Below, one piece after another: positions 1-7,926 of a stretch of DNA of 64,000 nt. The notes beneath the pieces were generated by a model, which was given only the letters and a program-made list of their open reading frames with translations, had not been told where the DNA came from and did not search any database. The stretch's first letter is position 1. Every line of letters starts with the position of its first letter. Source of the stretch: Marinomonas atlantica (GTDB taxonomy: Bacteria; Pseudomonadota; Gammaproteobacteria; Pseudomonadales; Marinomonadaceae); the NCBI RefSeq assembly GCF_001639725.1, contig NZ_LTAW01000012.1, forward strand, positions 1 to 64,000, written 5' to 3'. The translations under genes and the position numbers were made by a program.

Positions 1-164
1 TGTGAAGAAAACACAACCGCTGTACTACAGACTACGATACCAACACTGGTTTGATACTTGGTTATCACTATTTCAAAAGTTTTATTGTTAAAGACTCAAG
101 TTCACGAACTTGCGTGTTTTGGCTAAGGCAAACAGAAGCCACCCAAAACGATCGCAAACCCGTT
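1..164 (+). other. 23S-5S internal transcribed spacer
   Basis: No coding frame is seen. The stretch sits directly before the 5S gene and so is most likely the spacer between 23S and 5S rRNA; the 23S 3' end itself is not in the window. Two nested pairings, TTGCG (110-114) with CGCAA (153-157) and GTTTTGG (116-122) with CCAAAAC (143-149), could form a precursor-processing stem just upstream of 5S. No tRNA is found in it. Confidence 0.6.
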
Positions 165-282
165 TGCTTGACGATCATAGAGGCGTTGAACCACCTGATC
201 CCATCCCGAACTCAGAAGTGAAAGGCGCCATCGCCGATGGTAGTGTGGGGGATCCCATGTGAGAGTAGGTCGTCGTCAAGCA
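165..282 (+). rRNA. rrf: 5S ribosomal RNA
   Basis: This 118-nt segment has the conserved 5S core (CCACCTGATCCCATCCCGAA, then GATGGTAGTGTGGGG and GAGAGTAGGTC). Its ends TGCTTGACGA and TCGTCAAGCA are perfectly complementary and make helix I, which fixes the boundaries within a base or two. It is the last gene of an rRNA operon whose 16S and 23S genes lie left of the window. A terminator hairpin follows 11 nt later. Confidence 0.97.
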
Positions 283-293
283 TCATACAAAGG

Positions 294-326
294 AAGCCCT
301 GATAGCCATGCTGTCAGGGCTTTTTT
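294..326 (+). terminator. rRNA operon terminator
   Basis: An 11-bp stem (AGCCCTGATAG paired with CTGTCAGGGCT, one G-U) with a 5-nt loop is followed by a run of six T. It ends the rRNA operon. Confidence 0.9.
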
Positions 327-611
327 ACGTCTGGGGATTAACCAAAGCTTATGCGGTGCTCACTTACCTTTGTAAGCTGCAGTACTCGCTTCCGCTTCTG
401 TGCCCCGCTTGCGCCTGTCTTATAAATCGAAGTGTTACAAAGAAAAGTGCGCCTTGTGGGATCAATCATAAAAGGTATTGACTCATCAGCTTCTCTTTTG
501 AATTTAGTACTGACTAATTCAACTTTCTTTACCTAAAGTCAGGTATATGTCTAAAACGACTTTTCGTAGCATTAGTATTTATTACTTCATGGGAATTTAA
601 AGGGTTTCGTT
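327..611. other. Non-coding gap between rrn and opgG-like gene
   Basis: I see no convincing gene here on either strand. TTGACT at 478-483 resembles a -35 box for the downstream gene, but no good -10 box sits 16-18 nt after it. A small CTTAC/GTAAG hairpin lies near 364-377. The region may hold the promoter of the opgG-like gene, but I cannot place it. Confidence 0.4.
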
Positions 612-2246
612 TTGTCATCTTATCAAAGTCTTAAGCAAAGGATGTTTTTTGGGCAGCTAAAGAAAAGCGCTATGCAAGCGCTGTTGGCTGTGGGTGCACT
701 GGCAAGTGTGACAGCATGTGCGGTAACGCCATCAGTCAATCCTGAAGAAGGGGAGGGGTTTGATTACGCTTGGTTAAAAGGGTATGCCAAGAACCTTTCT
801 GAAAAGACCTATAGGAGTCATCAAGGCGAGGTGCCAGAGGTATTGTCGGGCCTTGATTGGGATGAATATCAGCAGTTGCACTTCAAACGGGATGAAAGTC
901 TATGGCAACAGGATGACACGAATTTTCGTGCGGGCTTTTTCCACTTAGGGCAAGGGTTTGTATCACCGATCCAAGTTAACGTGATTGAGGACGGCAAATC
1001 GCACCCCGTGGAGTACGATGCAGGCATGTTTGATTATGGTAAAACGCCCGTCAATGGCGAGCGCTTACCAAAAGACTTAGGCTTTGCAGGATTTCGTATG
1101 CAGTACGGCACAGACTGGGAGCGCGACATCGTTGCATTCTTAGGGGCAAGCTACTTTCGTGCTGTCGGCGCCGAAATGCAGTATGGTTTGTCCGCACGAG
1201 GCCTAGCGGTGAACACTGCAATGGACGAGCCTGAAGAGTTTCCTGTGTTTACGCATTTCTGGTTTGAAAAACCACAGCCGGGCTCAGATACGGTAACGAT
1301 TTACGCGTTAATGGATTCAGAGAGTATTACCGGTGCATACCGCTTTGATATGAAAGCTGGAGAGCCGTTGACCATGCGTGTGGATTCAGCGTTGTACCCT
1401 CGCAAAGAGATTGAGCGTTTAGGGGTAGCTCCCCTGACCAGTATGTACATGATTGGTGAAAATGACCGTCGTACAAATTATGACTGGCGTCCTGAGATTC
1501 ACGACTCTGATGGTTTGGAGCTATTGACGGGCAATGGTGATTGGATTTGGCGTCCACTCGGTAATCCTGAACAGCTACGCTTTAATGCCTATATGGATAA
1601 CAATCCTCAAGGATTTGGTTTAATGCAACGCGATCGTAACTTTGATCACTATCTAGATGATGGTGTGTTTTATGAAAAGCGTCCTAACCTTTGGATTGAG
1701 CCGATTGGCAATTGGGGTAAGGGATCTGTTCAGTTGATTGAGATTCCTACGCTGGATGAAACATTCGACAACATTGTTGCATTTTGGAACCCTGCGCAGG
1801 AGATCAAACCAGGGCAAGAGCTTTTATTCAGCTATAACATGTACTGGGGCAGTCAAGCACCATTTGAATCTGGTAAGGCCACTGTGCAAAGCACTTATAC
1901 TGGTATCGGTGGGGTAGTAGGTAAAAAGCGCGAATACTATAGCAAACGTTTTGCCATCGATTTTGAAGGCGAGATTTTCGATATGCTAGGTAAGACGGCG
2001 GAAGTGAAGCCTGTGATCGAAGCCTCACGTGGTCGTGTTGAGATTACCTCAGCCCGCCCTCAAGCTCATATTGGTGGTTACCGTGCCATGTTTGATCTAG
2101 TACCTTTAGGTGACTTGCAAGAGCCCATTAATATCAAAGTCTATTTGGAAGCGAATGGTCAAAAACTGTCTGAAACATGGTCGTATCAGTGGAACCCTCC
2201 AGCGCAGAAAGATCGAGATCTGCATAATGCCGGTCATTTGAAGTAA
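612..2246 (+). CDS. Periplasmic glucan biosynthesis protein, MdoG/OpgG-OpgD family
   Basis: The 544-residue product matches the MdoG family, which acts in the periplasm on the backbone of osmoregulated periplasmic glucans. Family-like segments include FHLGQGFVSPIQV and the YDWRPEIHDSDGL region. Length is in the family range (about 510-550). The annotated start is TTG at 612; ATG codons at 642 and 672 are alternatives. The N-terminus has basic residues, a hydrophobic stretch and VTAC ending at Cys36, which fits a lipobox, so the protein may be membrane-anchored rather than soluble. No opgH glucosyltransferase gene is adjacent, so it is transcribed alone and ends at a hairpin. Assignment to OpgG or OpgD is not made. 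Confidence 0.82.
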   Translation: MSSYQSLKQRMFFGQLKKSAMQALLAVGALASVTACAVTPSVNPEEGEGFDYAWLKGYAKNLSEKTYRSHQGEVPEVLSGLDWDEYQQLHFKRDESLWQQDDTNFRAGFFHLGQGFVSPIQVNVIEDGKSHPVEYDAGMFDYGKTPVNGERLPKDLGFAGFRMQYGTDWERDIVAFLGASYFRAVGAEMQYGLSARGLAVNTAMDEPEEFPVFTHFWFEKPQPGSDTVTIYALMDSESITGAYRFDMKAGEPLTMRVDSALYPRKEIERLGVAPLTSMYMIGENDRRTNYDWRPEIHDSDGLELLTGNGDWIWRPLGNPEQLRFNAYMDNNPQGFGLMQRDRNFDHYLDDGVFYEKRPNLWIEPIGNWGKGSVQLIEIPTLDETFDNIVAFWNPAQEIKPGQELLFSYNMYWGSQAPFESGKATVQSTYTGIGGVVGKKREYYSKRFAIDFEGEIFDMLGKTAEVKPVIEASRGRVEITSARPQAHIGGYRAMFDLVPLGDLQEPINIKVYLEANGQKLSETWSYQWNPPAQKDRDLHNAGHLK

Positions 2247-2252
2247 TTAGAG

Positions 2253-2277
2253 GTGCCCCATGATCTGGGGCGCTTTT
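2253..2277 (+). terminator. Terminator after opgG-like gene
   Basis: An 8-bp stem GTGCCCCA/TGGGGCGC (one G-U) with a TGATC loop is followed by TTTTA. It lies between convergent genes. Confidence 0.75.
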
Positions 2278-2287
2278 AATTCAAGTG

Positions 2288-2719
2288 TTAACTGACGAAC
2301 CGCATAGCAACTAAGTTAGGTTGTTTTATTCTATAGCGTTGCAGTCTTCCGTAAAGATCTTCGGGTAGGCTGTTCTCGTTCTCAATCAGTGCAAAGCCGC
2401 TGCGTTGATAAAACTCTATAAGTTCCGGCTGATTTAAACAGTAACTGACTTGTTTTTCGAGCGCAGGCTTTAGGGCGGCTAAAAGCGCTGCAGCATAACC
2501 TCTATTACGATAGTCGGGGTGTGTGACGAGTCCGGTTAGAAGTACACAGTGTGTTAGCGGTTTTAGTCGCACCGCCGACTTTATTAGCGCTCCATCTTTA
2601 ATAACCCATATTGGCTCTGATTTGTTTGGCTTTCCGCTTGGGTAATATGCTTGATAGAACTTCTTAACAAGCGGAAACCATAGGGCTTCAACGGGCCTTG
2701 GGTTGATTGAACTGTTCAA
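2288..2719 (-). CDS. GNAT-family N-acetyltransferase
   Basis: The 143-residue protein has the GNAT acetyl-CoA binding signature: THPDYRNRGYAAALL at about residues 66-80, with RNRGYA as the pyrophosphate-binding Q/RxxGxG/A motif. A late EFYQRSGF segment near residue 105 is the usual C-terminal GNAT strand-helix. The substrate cannot be told. It is a lone minus-strand gene, convergent with the opgG-like gene and divergent from the secreted hydrolase (80 nt between starts). Alternative substrates, such as small amines or protein N-termini, are not distinguishable from sequence. Confidence 0.75.
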   Translation of the reverse strand: MNSSINPRPVEALWFPLVKKFYQAYYPSGKPNKSEPIWVIKDGALIKSAVRLKPLTHCVLLTGLVTHPDYRNRGYAAALLAALKPALEKQVSYCLNQPELIEFYQRSGFALIENENSLPEDLYGRLQRYRIKQPNLVAMRFVS

Positions 2720-2798
2720 ATTCGTTGCCTGATGCTAGTGATTTGTTTTATATCCGCTATCATAAGCGTTTCGTTTAAATGCTCAATGGGATAGAACA

Positions 2799-3968
2799 AT
2801 GCGCCTGCATCGATTTGTAATGACTTTTCTACTTGCCAGCATATCGTGCTGTATTTCTGCTAATGAGTGGGTGCAATTGAAAGGTGAGCCTTTTGTGGAA
2901 TACCGTGAGCGCCTTAGTCATTTCATCACTGGCCGCAAGGCTTGGGTAGACGCTAATAAAGGTACTATGGAGGTAGAAGCCGTGCTGCCCTATGAGCGTT
3001 TTCCTGATAAGTCTTGTTCGGGTCCGAAAATCGGTGTCCTTATGTTTCATGGTCTTTCTGACTCTCCTTTTGCTTTAAGAGACTCCGCCCAAGCTCTTTC
3101 AGATAACTGTATTTATACGCGAGTAATGATACTGCCAGGGCACGGTACTAAAGCGGAAGACCTTATTGACGTAACTCGAGATGATTGGCGTGAAGCTGTG
3201 AACAATGCAACAGAGCAGTTCTCTAAACAGGTTGATATTGTCTATCTAGCTGGGTTCTCAACGGGTGGGGCTTTGGTAACGGAGTACGCATGGAATAATC
3301 CATCTGTCGTTGAGGGAGTTGTTTTGTTCTCCCCGTTATTCAAAATAAACAGCAGCATTGATTGGCTTGCACCTTTGCTTTCTCCTTTTATTGATTGGCT
3401 AGATCATCATGAGTCTGACGACTATGCAAAGTATGCATCAATTCCTGTCCCAGCGATGGCAGAAGCCTATGAGCTTGCGGAAGAGGTTCGACAAACGGTT
3501 GTGAATGCACCGGCTCGAGTTCCTGTGTTTTTAGCTCTATCAGAAGAAGATGCAACGGTTGATTCATCAGTAACTTTAGAGGTTTTTAATACCGCATTTA
3601 AAGAGCATCCTGATAGTGAAATGGTGCTTTACAGCGCTATTAAGCAAGCGGCATTTGATGAGCAAGTTGAGATTATTAATACGGACTTGCCTGAACAGCG
3701 TATTTTCGGGTTGGCTCATATGGCAGTTCATGGGGCTCCCCGTAATCCATATTATGGCGAGCAGGGTGAATACCGCATTTGTTCTTGGTATCTAGGGGAA
3801 GCAAACCGTTATCAAGAATGTCGAGAAGCACAACAAAACTGGTTTGGTGAGCGCTCAGATAAACTGTCTTCGCTCAGTGATGTCGCAGCAAGGTTGTCTT
3901 GGAATCCATATTTTGACGATTTAATGAAACGAGTGTCGATTTTTGTATCGGACGCTCGCGAGTTATAA
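2799..3968 (+). CDS. Exported alpha/beta hydrolase (esterase/lipase-like)
   Basis: The 389-residue protein begins with a signal peptide (basic MRLHR, hydrophobic core, probable cleavage after SISCCISA near residue 21). The mature part is an alpha/beta-hydrolase: an HGLSDSP oxyanion segment at about 84-90, the nucleophile elbow GFSTGG with Ser154, a candidate acid Asp255 in DATVD, and a candidate His at 307 or 311 in GLAHMAVHG. It resembles monoacylglycerol-lipase-like serine esterases, but the substrate is unknown. The next gene birA begins 25 nt downstream, so the two could be cotranscribed, though function does not link them. Confidence 0.75.
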   Translation: MRLHRFVMTFLLASISCCISANEWVQLKGEPFVEYRERLSHFITGRKAWVDANKGTMEVEAVLPYERFPDKSCSGPKIGVLMFHGLSDSPFALRDSAQALSDNCIYTRVMILPGHGTKAEDLIDVTRDDWREAVNNATEQFSKQVDIVYLAGFSTGGALVTEYAWNNPSVVEGVVLFSPLFKINSSIDWLAPLLSPFIDWLDHHESDDYAKYASIPVPAMAEAYELAEEVRQTVVNAPARVPVFLALSEEDATVDSSVTLEVFNTAFKEHPDSEMVLYSAIKQAAFDEQVEIINTDLPEQRIFGLAHMAVHGAPRNPYYGEQGEYRICSWYLGEANRYQECREAQQNWFGERSDKLSSLSDVAARLSWNPYFDDLMKRVSIFVSDAREL

Positions 3969-3993
3969 AAAATAGTTAAGCGGAGAGCTCTAT

Positions 3994-4947
3994 ATGAGAG
4001 AAGTTCTGGCATTACTAAGTGACAGTAAGTTTCATTCAGGGGAAGAACTGGGGGAAGCGTTAGGGGTCACTCGAGCTGCTGTTTGGAAGCGCCTCAAAAA
4101 GCTGGAAACGTTTGGCATTAAAGTCCACTCTGTCAAAGGAAGAGGTTATCGTATTCCAGAGCCAATTCTATTGTTAGAAGAGTCACGGTTACGTAGTGCT
4201 GGCATTGATTTGGACATTGCCATCGACATTCCTTTCGAAACACCATCAACAAATGATGTGCTAAAACAGAAAATGGCATTGGGGGCTCGTCTACCTGCGT
4301 TGGTAGTGACAGAGCATCAAACACAAGGCAAAGGCCGACGTGGTCGAGCTTGGGAAAGTGGTGTGGCCAAAAACATAACCATGTCCTTTGCATGGAAGTT
4401 TGAGCAAGGCCCAAGTGTTATTGAAGGGCTAAGTCTTGCCGTTGGAGTAGTGATTGCTCAGGTGTTGAGACGCTTAGGCATACCTAATCCTGGTTTGAAA
4501 TGGCCCAATGATATTCACGTAGATGGCCATAAAATATGCGGTATTTTACTGGAATTAGTCGCAGACCAAGATGTTTGTCGTGTCATTATAGGTATTGGCT
4601 TAAATGTTGAGTCGACAGAAGAGCAGCAAGAGAAAGTAGATCAACCTTGGACGGACTTGACTTCACGTTTGTCCCACACGCCGGATCGCAATGATATTAT
4701 TGCTCAAATTACACAAGGCTTAGTGGAAATGTGTGAAGTTTTTGAGAAAGGTAATGGCTTGCATCACTATCACTCCCAGTGGCAGGCGTTTGATGTGCTT
4801 TATAATCAGCAAGTGACCGTTTATAGCGGAACGCGTCAGCAAGTAGGTATTGCCCGAGGGGTAGATTTTAGTGGGGCGCTAAAGCTAGAAACAAATGAAG
4901 GAGTTGAACTCCTTCATGGAGGAGAAATTAGTGTGCGAAAGCAATAG
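3994..4947 (+). CDS. birA: Biotin-[acetyl-CoA-carboxylase] ligase / biotin operon repressor BirA
   Basis: BirA activates biotin to biotinyl-AMP and transfers it to the carboxyl-carrier protein of acetyl-CoA carboxylase. The 317-residue form here has an N-terminal winged helix (about 1-55, with GEELGEALGVTRAAVWKRLK), so it may also repress biotin genes. The ligase domain shows GKGRRGR (112-118), KWPND (169-173) and Lys180 in GHKICGILLE. GGAGAG precedes the ATG. The last codons overlap the likely start of coaX, and an 11-bp inverted repeat lies in its 3' end (4895-4917). Confidence 0.95.
   Translation: MREVLALLSDSKFHSGEELGEALGVTRAAVWKRLKKLETFGIKVHSVKGRGYRIPEPILLLEESRLRSAGIDLDIAIDIPFETPSTNDVLKQKMALGARLPALVVTEHQTQGKGRRGRAWESGVAKNITMSFAWKFEQGPSVIEGLSLAVGVVIAQVLRRLGIPNPGLKWPNDIHVDGHKICGILLELVADQDVCRVIIGIGLNVESTEEQQEKVDQPWTDLTSRLSHTPDRNDIIAQITQGLVEMCEVFEKGNGLHHYHSQWQAFDVLYNQQVTVYSGTRQQVGIARGVDFSGALKLETNEGVELLHGGEISVRKQ
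4895..4917 (+). promoter_or_regulatory. Perfect inverted repeat before the coaX ribosome-binding site
   Basis: ATGAAGGAGTT and its exact reverse complement flank a single G. In RNA this would fold as a stem of about 8-9 bp ending immediately before GGAGGAG (4918-4924), the likely Shine-Dalgarno of coaX. It also carries a second GGAG, inside the stem. It may modulate translational coupling of birA and coaX. Confidence 0.5.
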
Positions 4948-5665
4948 TACGCTGATCGTTGATGCCGGTAATACCCGAGTTAAGTGGACTCTTTTTAAAG
5001 GGGACAGAATAACGGATAAATGGGCACAAGAGACGCCAAGTAAAGATCGTATAGGTTCACCTAAAAACATTGTGTTAGCCAGCGTGCGTTCTGCTGAGCA
5101 CGATGCCGTACTTACCTCGCTCATACATCGGTCCTTTCCTGAAAGTATGATTCATAGTATTCAATCTGAGTCAGAGGCATGTGGTGTGATTAACTCCTAT
5201 GTGGAGCCAAGTCGATTAGGGGTGGATCGATGGTTGGCTATAATCGCGGCCTATCATATTTATGGCGGGCCGTTGGTTGTAATAGATGCTGGAACTGCGA
5301 TAAAAGCAGACTTTGTGAGCGAAGAGGGAGTCCATCTAGGGGGATACATTGTGCCTGGAATAGAATTGATGCAGTCAAGTCTAGTAAGTCAAACTGCTAA
5401 GATTCGTTATGATGCCGCTGAGGTGACCTTGGAAGAAGGTGTTCCTAATAGCACTGCGGGTGCTGTATCTGCTGGTTGTTTAGAAATGGCCTTGGGATTT
5501 ATACAGAGATTATATGCTAAACATGAGCAGGCTAAATGGTTAGCGACTGGCGGGGGGAGTCAAGCACTAATGAAGCGTTTGTCGATAGATTATGTGCTAG
5601 ATGAGCATCTTGTGGCAAAAGGTGCAAAGTTTGTATTGGATGCTCGAATGAAGGGTGCTAAATAA
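4931..5665 (+). CDS. coaX: Type III pantothenate kinase
   Basis: CoaX phosphorylates pantothenate, the first step of CoA synthesis. The ASKHA-fold phosphate motif VDAGNTRVKW lies at the N-terminus (Asp11), with LGVDRWLA and VVIDAGTAIKADF further in, and GGYIVPG after it. The start chosen is GTG at 4931, because GGAGGAG at 4918-4924 has ideal spacing to it; this gives 244 residues and a 17-nt overlap with birA. ATG codons at 4916 and 4895 in the same frame are possible but lack comparable spacing. The birA-coaX pair is common in gammaproteobacteria. Confidence 0.9.
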   Translation: MCESNSTLIVDAGNTRVKWTLFKGDRITDKWAQETPSKDRIGSPKNIVLASVRSAEHDAVLTSLIHRSFPESMIHSIQSESEACGVINSYVEPSRLGVDRWLAIIAAYHIYGGPLVVIDAGTAIKADFVSEEGVHLGGYIVPGIELMQSSLVSQTAKIRYDAAEVTLEEGVPNSTAGAVSAGCLEMALGFIQRLYAKHEQAKWLATGGGSQALMKRLSIDYVLDEHLVAKGAKFVLDARMKGAK

Positions 5666-6409
5666 ATGAAATGGTTGTTTCTGCTGACGGTCCTAGCTAA
5701 CGCTGGGTTTGTTGCATGGTTGGGCTTTTCTGCTGCGGATAGCAAAATTGAGAAAGGAACTGTGTATGGTCCACCAGTAAGTGAGAAGATATACTTAATT
5801 GGAGAAGAGCATCCTGATAGTAATGTTGCATTGAGTACAAACGTGTACTCGAATGTACCTGCTTCGACGGCTGAGAGCGTAGCGGATGACGTGGGGCAGG
5901 CTGTAAATAGTATGTTGAAAAATAACGCCGCGGCAGTTATTGAGACAGAAAACTTGCTCTGCCCAGTTGTAGTATTAGAGCGTGATGCAGATCGTCGATT
6001 AGTGACTGAGGCTTTGAAAGAAGAAAAAATAGCCTTTACTCAGCAGGAAACGACGGGTAAACGAGATAAATTCTGGCTTTATATCTCAGCGCCTGCAACA
6101 ACAGCCCAAGCCCAAGATATAGTCGCTCGACTAAAATTAAAGCGTATAGACAGCTATATCATTTCTCGTGGCGACATGAAAAATCGAATTTCATTAGGGC
6201 TGTTTTCTTCTCAGGAGCGTGCCGAGCAGGCGCAAGTGTCGATTACAGAGCGCTCAGGGATGCCTGTAAATGTGTACCCACATCAACGCAGCGTAAAACT
6301 TTATGAATTACTGTTAGATCAACCAATAACAGAGCAGGCATGGGAAAATTTCTTACAAACGCTGGATTTATCCAAGCTGTTAATAAAAATAGAAAAAAAT
6401 CCTTGCTAG
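5666..6409 (+). CDS. SPOR-domain membrane protein
   Basis: The ATG follows the coaX stop with no gap. The 247-residue product has one N-terminal membrane segment (about 3-21) and then a mostly soluble region. Residues about 165-210 (SYIISRGDMKNRISLGLF and the following helix) look like a SPOR domain, which in other proteins binds denuded septal peptidoglycan. A protein of this kind after coaX is common in related bacteria. A role at the septum or in the periplasm is inference. Its 3' end overlaps the tRNA promoter region only by adjacency. Confidence 0.7.
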   Translation: MKWLFLLTVLANAGFVAWLGFSAADSKIEKGTVYGPPVSEKIYLIGEEHPDSNVALSTNVYSNVPASTAESVADDVGQAVNSMLKNNAAAVIETENLLCPVVVLERDADRRLVTEALKEEKIAFTQQETTGKRDKFWLYISAPATTAQAQDIVARLKLKRIDSYIISRGDMKNRISLGLFSSQERAEQAQVSITERSGMPVNVYPHQRSVKLYELLLDQPITEQAWENFLQTLDLSKLLIKIEKNPC

Positions 6410-6412
6410 TGC

Positions 6413-6440
6413 TTGCAATTGAAAATCTGATTCATATAAT
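6413..6440 (+). promoter_or_regulatory. Promoter of tRNA-Tyr-Gly-Thr operon
   Basis: TTGCAA (6413-6418), a 16-nt spacer and TATAAT (6435-6440) lie 45 nt before tRNA-Tyr. The GC-rich GGCTCCC directly after the -10 box is the discriminator type linked to stringent control. Confidence 0.8.
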
Positions 6441-6484
6441 GGCTCCCACCTTTTGAGGTGTTGCTAGCAACGCTTTGAAGTCGT

Positions 6485-6568
<84 letters not shown>

Positions 6569-6575
6569 TTAATTC

Positions 6576-6650
6576 GCGGGTATGGTATAGTGGCTATTAC
6601 CTCAGCCTTCCAAGCTGAAGAGGCGGGTTCGATTCCCGCTACCCGCTCCA
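6576..6650 (+). tRNA. tRNA-Gly (TCC)
   Basis: The 75-nt cloverleaf has acceptor GCGGGTA/TACCCGC, anticodon TCC at 6609-6611, GGTTCGATTCC in the T arm and an encoded CCA. Confidence 0.97.
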
Positions 6651-6656
6651 GCTTAT

Positions 6657-6732
6657 GCTCATGTAGCTCAGTTGGTAGAGCACACCCTTGGTAAGGGTGA
6701 GGTCGGCAGTTCAAATCTGCTCATGAGCTCCA
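6657..6732 (+). tRNA. tRNA-Thr (GGT)
   Basis: The 76-nt cloverleaf has acceptor GCTCATG/CATGAGC, anticodon GGT at 6690-6692 in a TTGGTAA loop, AGTTCAAATCT in the T arm and an encoded CCA. In many relatives a tufB gene follows directly; here it does not. Confidence 0.97.
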
Positions 6733-6803
6733 GCATTTCTCAATGCTAAAACTGGCAGATTTTAAGTTGCCAATTTTATTGTCTGTTTTTTGGGCAATAC
6801 TGC

Positions 6804-6831
6804 TTGCTAAATCTAAGTAAGTCGGTATAAT
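6804..6831 (+). promoter_or_regulatory. Promoter of tRNA-Trp-secE-nusG
   Basis: TTGCTA (6804-6809), a 16-nt spacer and consensus TATAAT (6826-6831) precede tRNA-Trp by 19 nt. A weak TGGCA/TGCCA hairpin with a T-rich tail lies just upstream (6753-6778) and could end the preceding tRNA transcript. Confidence 0.75.
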
Positions 6832-6850
6832 TCTCCGCCCATACGAATGT

Positions 6851-6926
6851 AGGCCAATAGTTCAATTGGTAGAGCACCGGTTTCCAAAACCGGCTGTTGG
6901 GGGTTCGAGTCCCTCTTGGCCTGCCA
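6851..6926 (+). tRNA. tRNA-Trp (CCA)
   Basis: The 76-nt cloverleaf has acceptor AGGCCAA/TTGGCCT, anticodon CCA at 6884-6886, GGTTCGAGTCC in the T arm and an encoded CCA end. It lies 40 nt before secE. Confidence 0.97.
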
Positions 6927-6966
6927 TATTTCGTATCCAATTTCTTAGCTAGGGATCACCTGAAGT

Positions 6967-7335
6967 ATGAGTTCGAGTGCTGAAACTCAAGAGTCTCGCG
7001 GAGACGTTTTTAAGTGGGCGATTGTTGTCCTTCTTACGGCTACGGCGGTCGTTGGTAACAATTATTTTTCTGCTGAGTCATTGCTGTATCGCTTGATTGC
7101 TGTTTTGGTTCTAGCTGGTATTGCTGGCTTTGTTGCGCTGAATACGGCTAAAGGGCGTTCTTTTGCGAAATTAGCGAAAGAGGCGAAGACCGAAATTCGT
7201 CGTGTTGTATGGCCAACGAGACAGGAAACGGTTCAAACAACGTTGATCGTTTTGGCGGTTGTTATTTTTATGTCTCTCGTACTGTGGGGAGTTGATTCAC
7301 TCCTTGGTTGGATCGTTTCCGCAGTAATAGGTTAG
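6967..7335 (+). CDS. secE: Preprotein translocase subunit SecE
   Basis: SecE clamps SecY in the inner-membrane SecYEG channel. The 122-residue protein has three hydrophobic segments (about 15-32, 38-58 and 92-115), like the enterobacterial form, and the conserved cytoplasmic helix with EIRRVVWPTRQE at about 75-87. It is the first protein gene after tRNA-Trp and is followed 9 nt later by nusG. The partner secY lies at 32662. Confidence 0.96.
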   Translation: MSSSAETQESRGDVFKWAIVVLLTATAVVGNNYFSAESLLYRLIAVLVLAGIAGFVALNTAKGRSFAKLAKEAKTEIRRVVWPTRQETVQTTLIVLAVVIFMSLVLWGVDSLLGWIVSAVIG

Positions 7336-7344
7336 GAGTTGCTC

Positions 7345-7878
7345 GTGGCGAAACGATGGTATGTGGTACAAGCGTACTCAGGTTATGAAAAGCACGTAAT
7401 GCGCTCGCTCAATGAGCGTGTTGGCATTATGGGTATGGAAGATCATTTTGGCGATATCCTAGTTCCTACTGAGGAAGTGGTTGAAATTCGCGATGGCAAG
7501 AAGCGTAAGAGTGAGCGTAAGTTCTATCCAGGTTATGTGTTGGTGCAAATGGATATGAATGATGACTCTTGGCACCTTGTCAAAGGAACAACGCGTGTAC
7601 TTGGCTTTATTGGCGGTACAGCGGACAAACCATCACCGATCACTGATCGAGAAGCAGATGCGATTCTGCAGCGAGTCAATGAAGGTGTGGATAAACCTCG
7701 TCCTAAGACCTTATTTGAAGTAGGTGAAGTGGTTCGTGTTAACGAAGGTCCATTTGCTGACTTTAATGGTGTGGTTGAAGAGGTTGATTACGATAAAAGC
7801 CGAATCAAAGTGGCGGTGCTTATTTTTGGGCGCTCGACACCGGTTGATTTGGAATTTAGTCAGGTTGAGAAAACCTGA
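7345..7878 (+). CDS. nusG: Transcription termination/antitermination factor NusG
   Basis: NusG binds the RNA polymerase clamp and links it to Rho or to the ribosome. The 177-residue protein has an N-terminal NGN domain ([15 protein letters not shown]) and a C-terminal KOW domain (about 125-175, [13 protein letters not shown]). The start chosen is GTG at 7345, giving MAKRWYVV as in relatives, with AGGAG 7 nt upstream; an in-frame TTG at 7339 is less likely. Confidence 0.96.
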   Translation: MAKRWYVVQAYSGYEKHVMRSLNERVGIMGMEDHFGDILVPTEEVVEIRDGKKRKSERKFYPGYVLVQMDMNDDSWHLVKGTTRVLGFIGGTADKPSPITDREADAILQRVNEGVDKPRPKTLFEVGEVVRVNEGPFADFNGVVEEVDYDKSRIKVAVLIFGRSTPVDLEFSQVEKT

Positions 7879-7889
7879 TAGTACTAATC

Positions 7890-7912
7890 GGGTAGCCTAC
7901 GGGCTGTGACCC
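7890..7912 (+). promoter_or_regulatory. Probable L1-binding leader hairpin of rplK-rplA
   Basis: GGGT and AGCC pair with ACCC and GGCT, leaving GTG unpaired on the 3' side. This shape, two short helices with an asymmetric loop, resembles the L1 protein site on 23S rRNA and on its own mRNA. It lies just before the rplK Shine-Dalgarno, where autoregulation by L1 is known in Escherichia coli. Confidence 0.6.
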
Positions 7913-7926
7913 ATCTGGAGTAAAAA

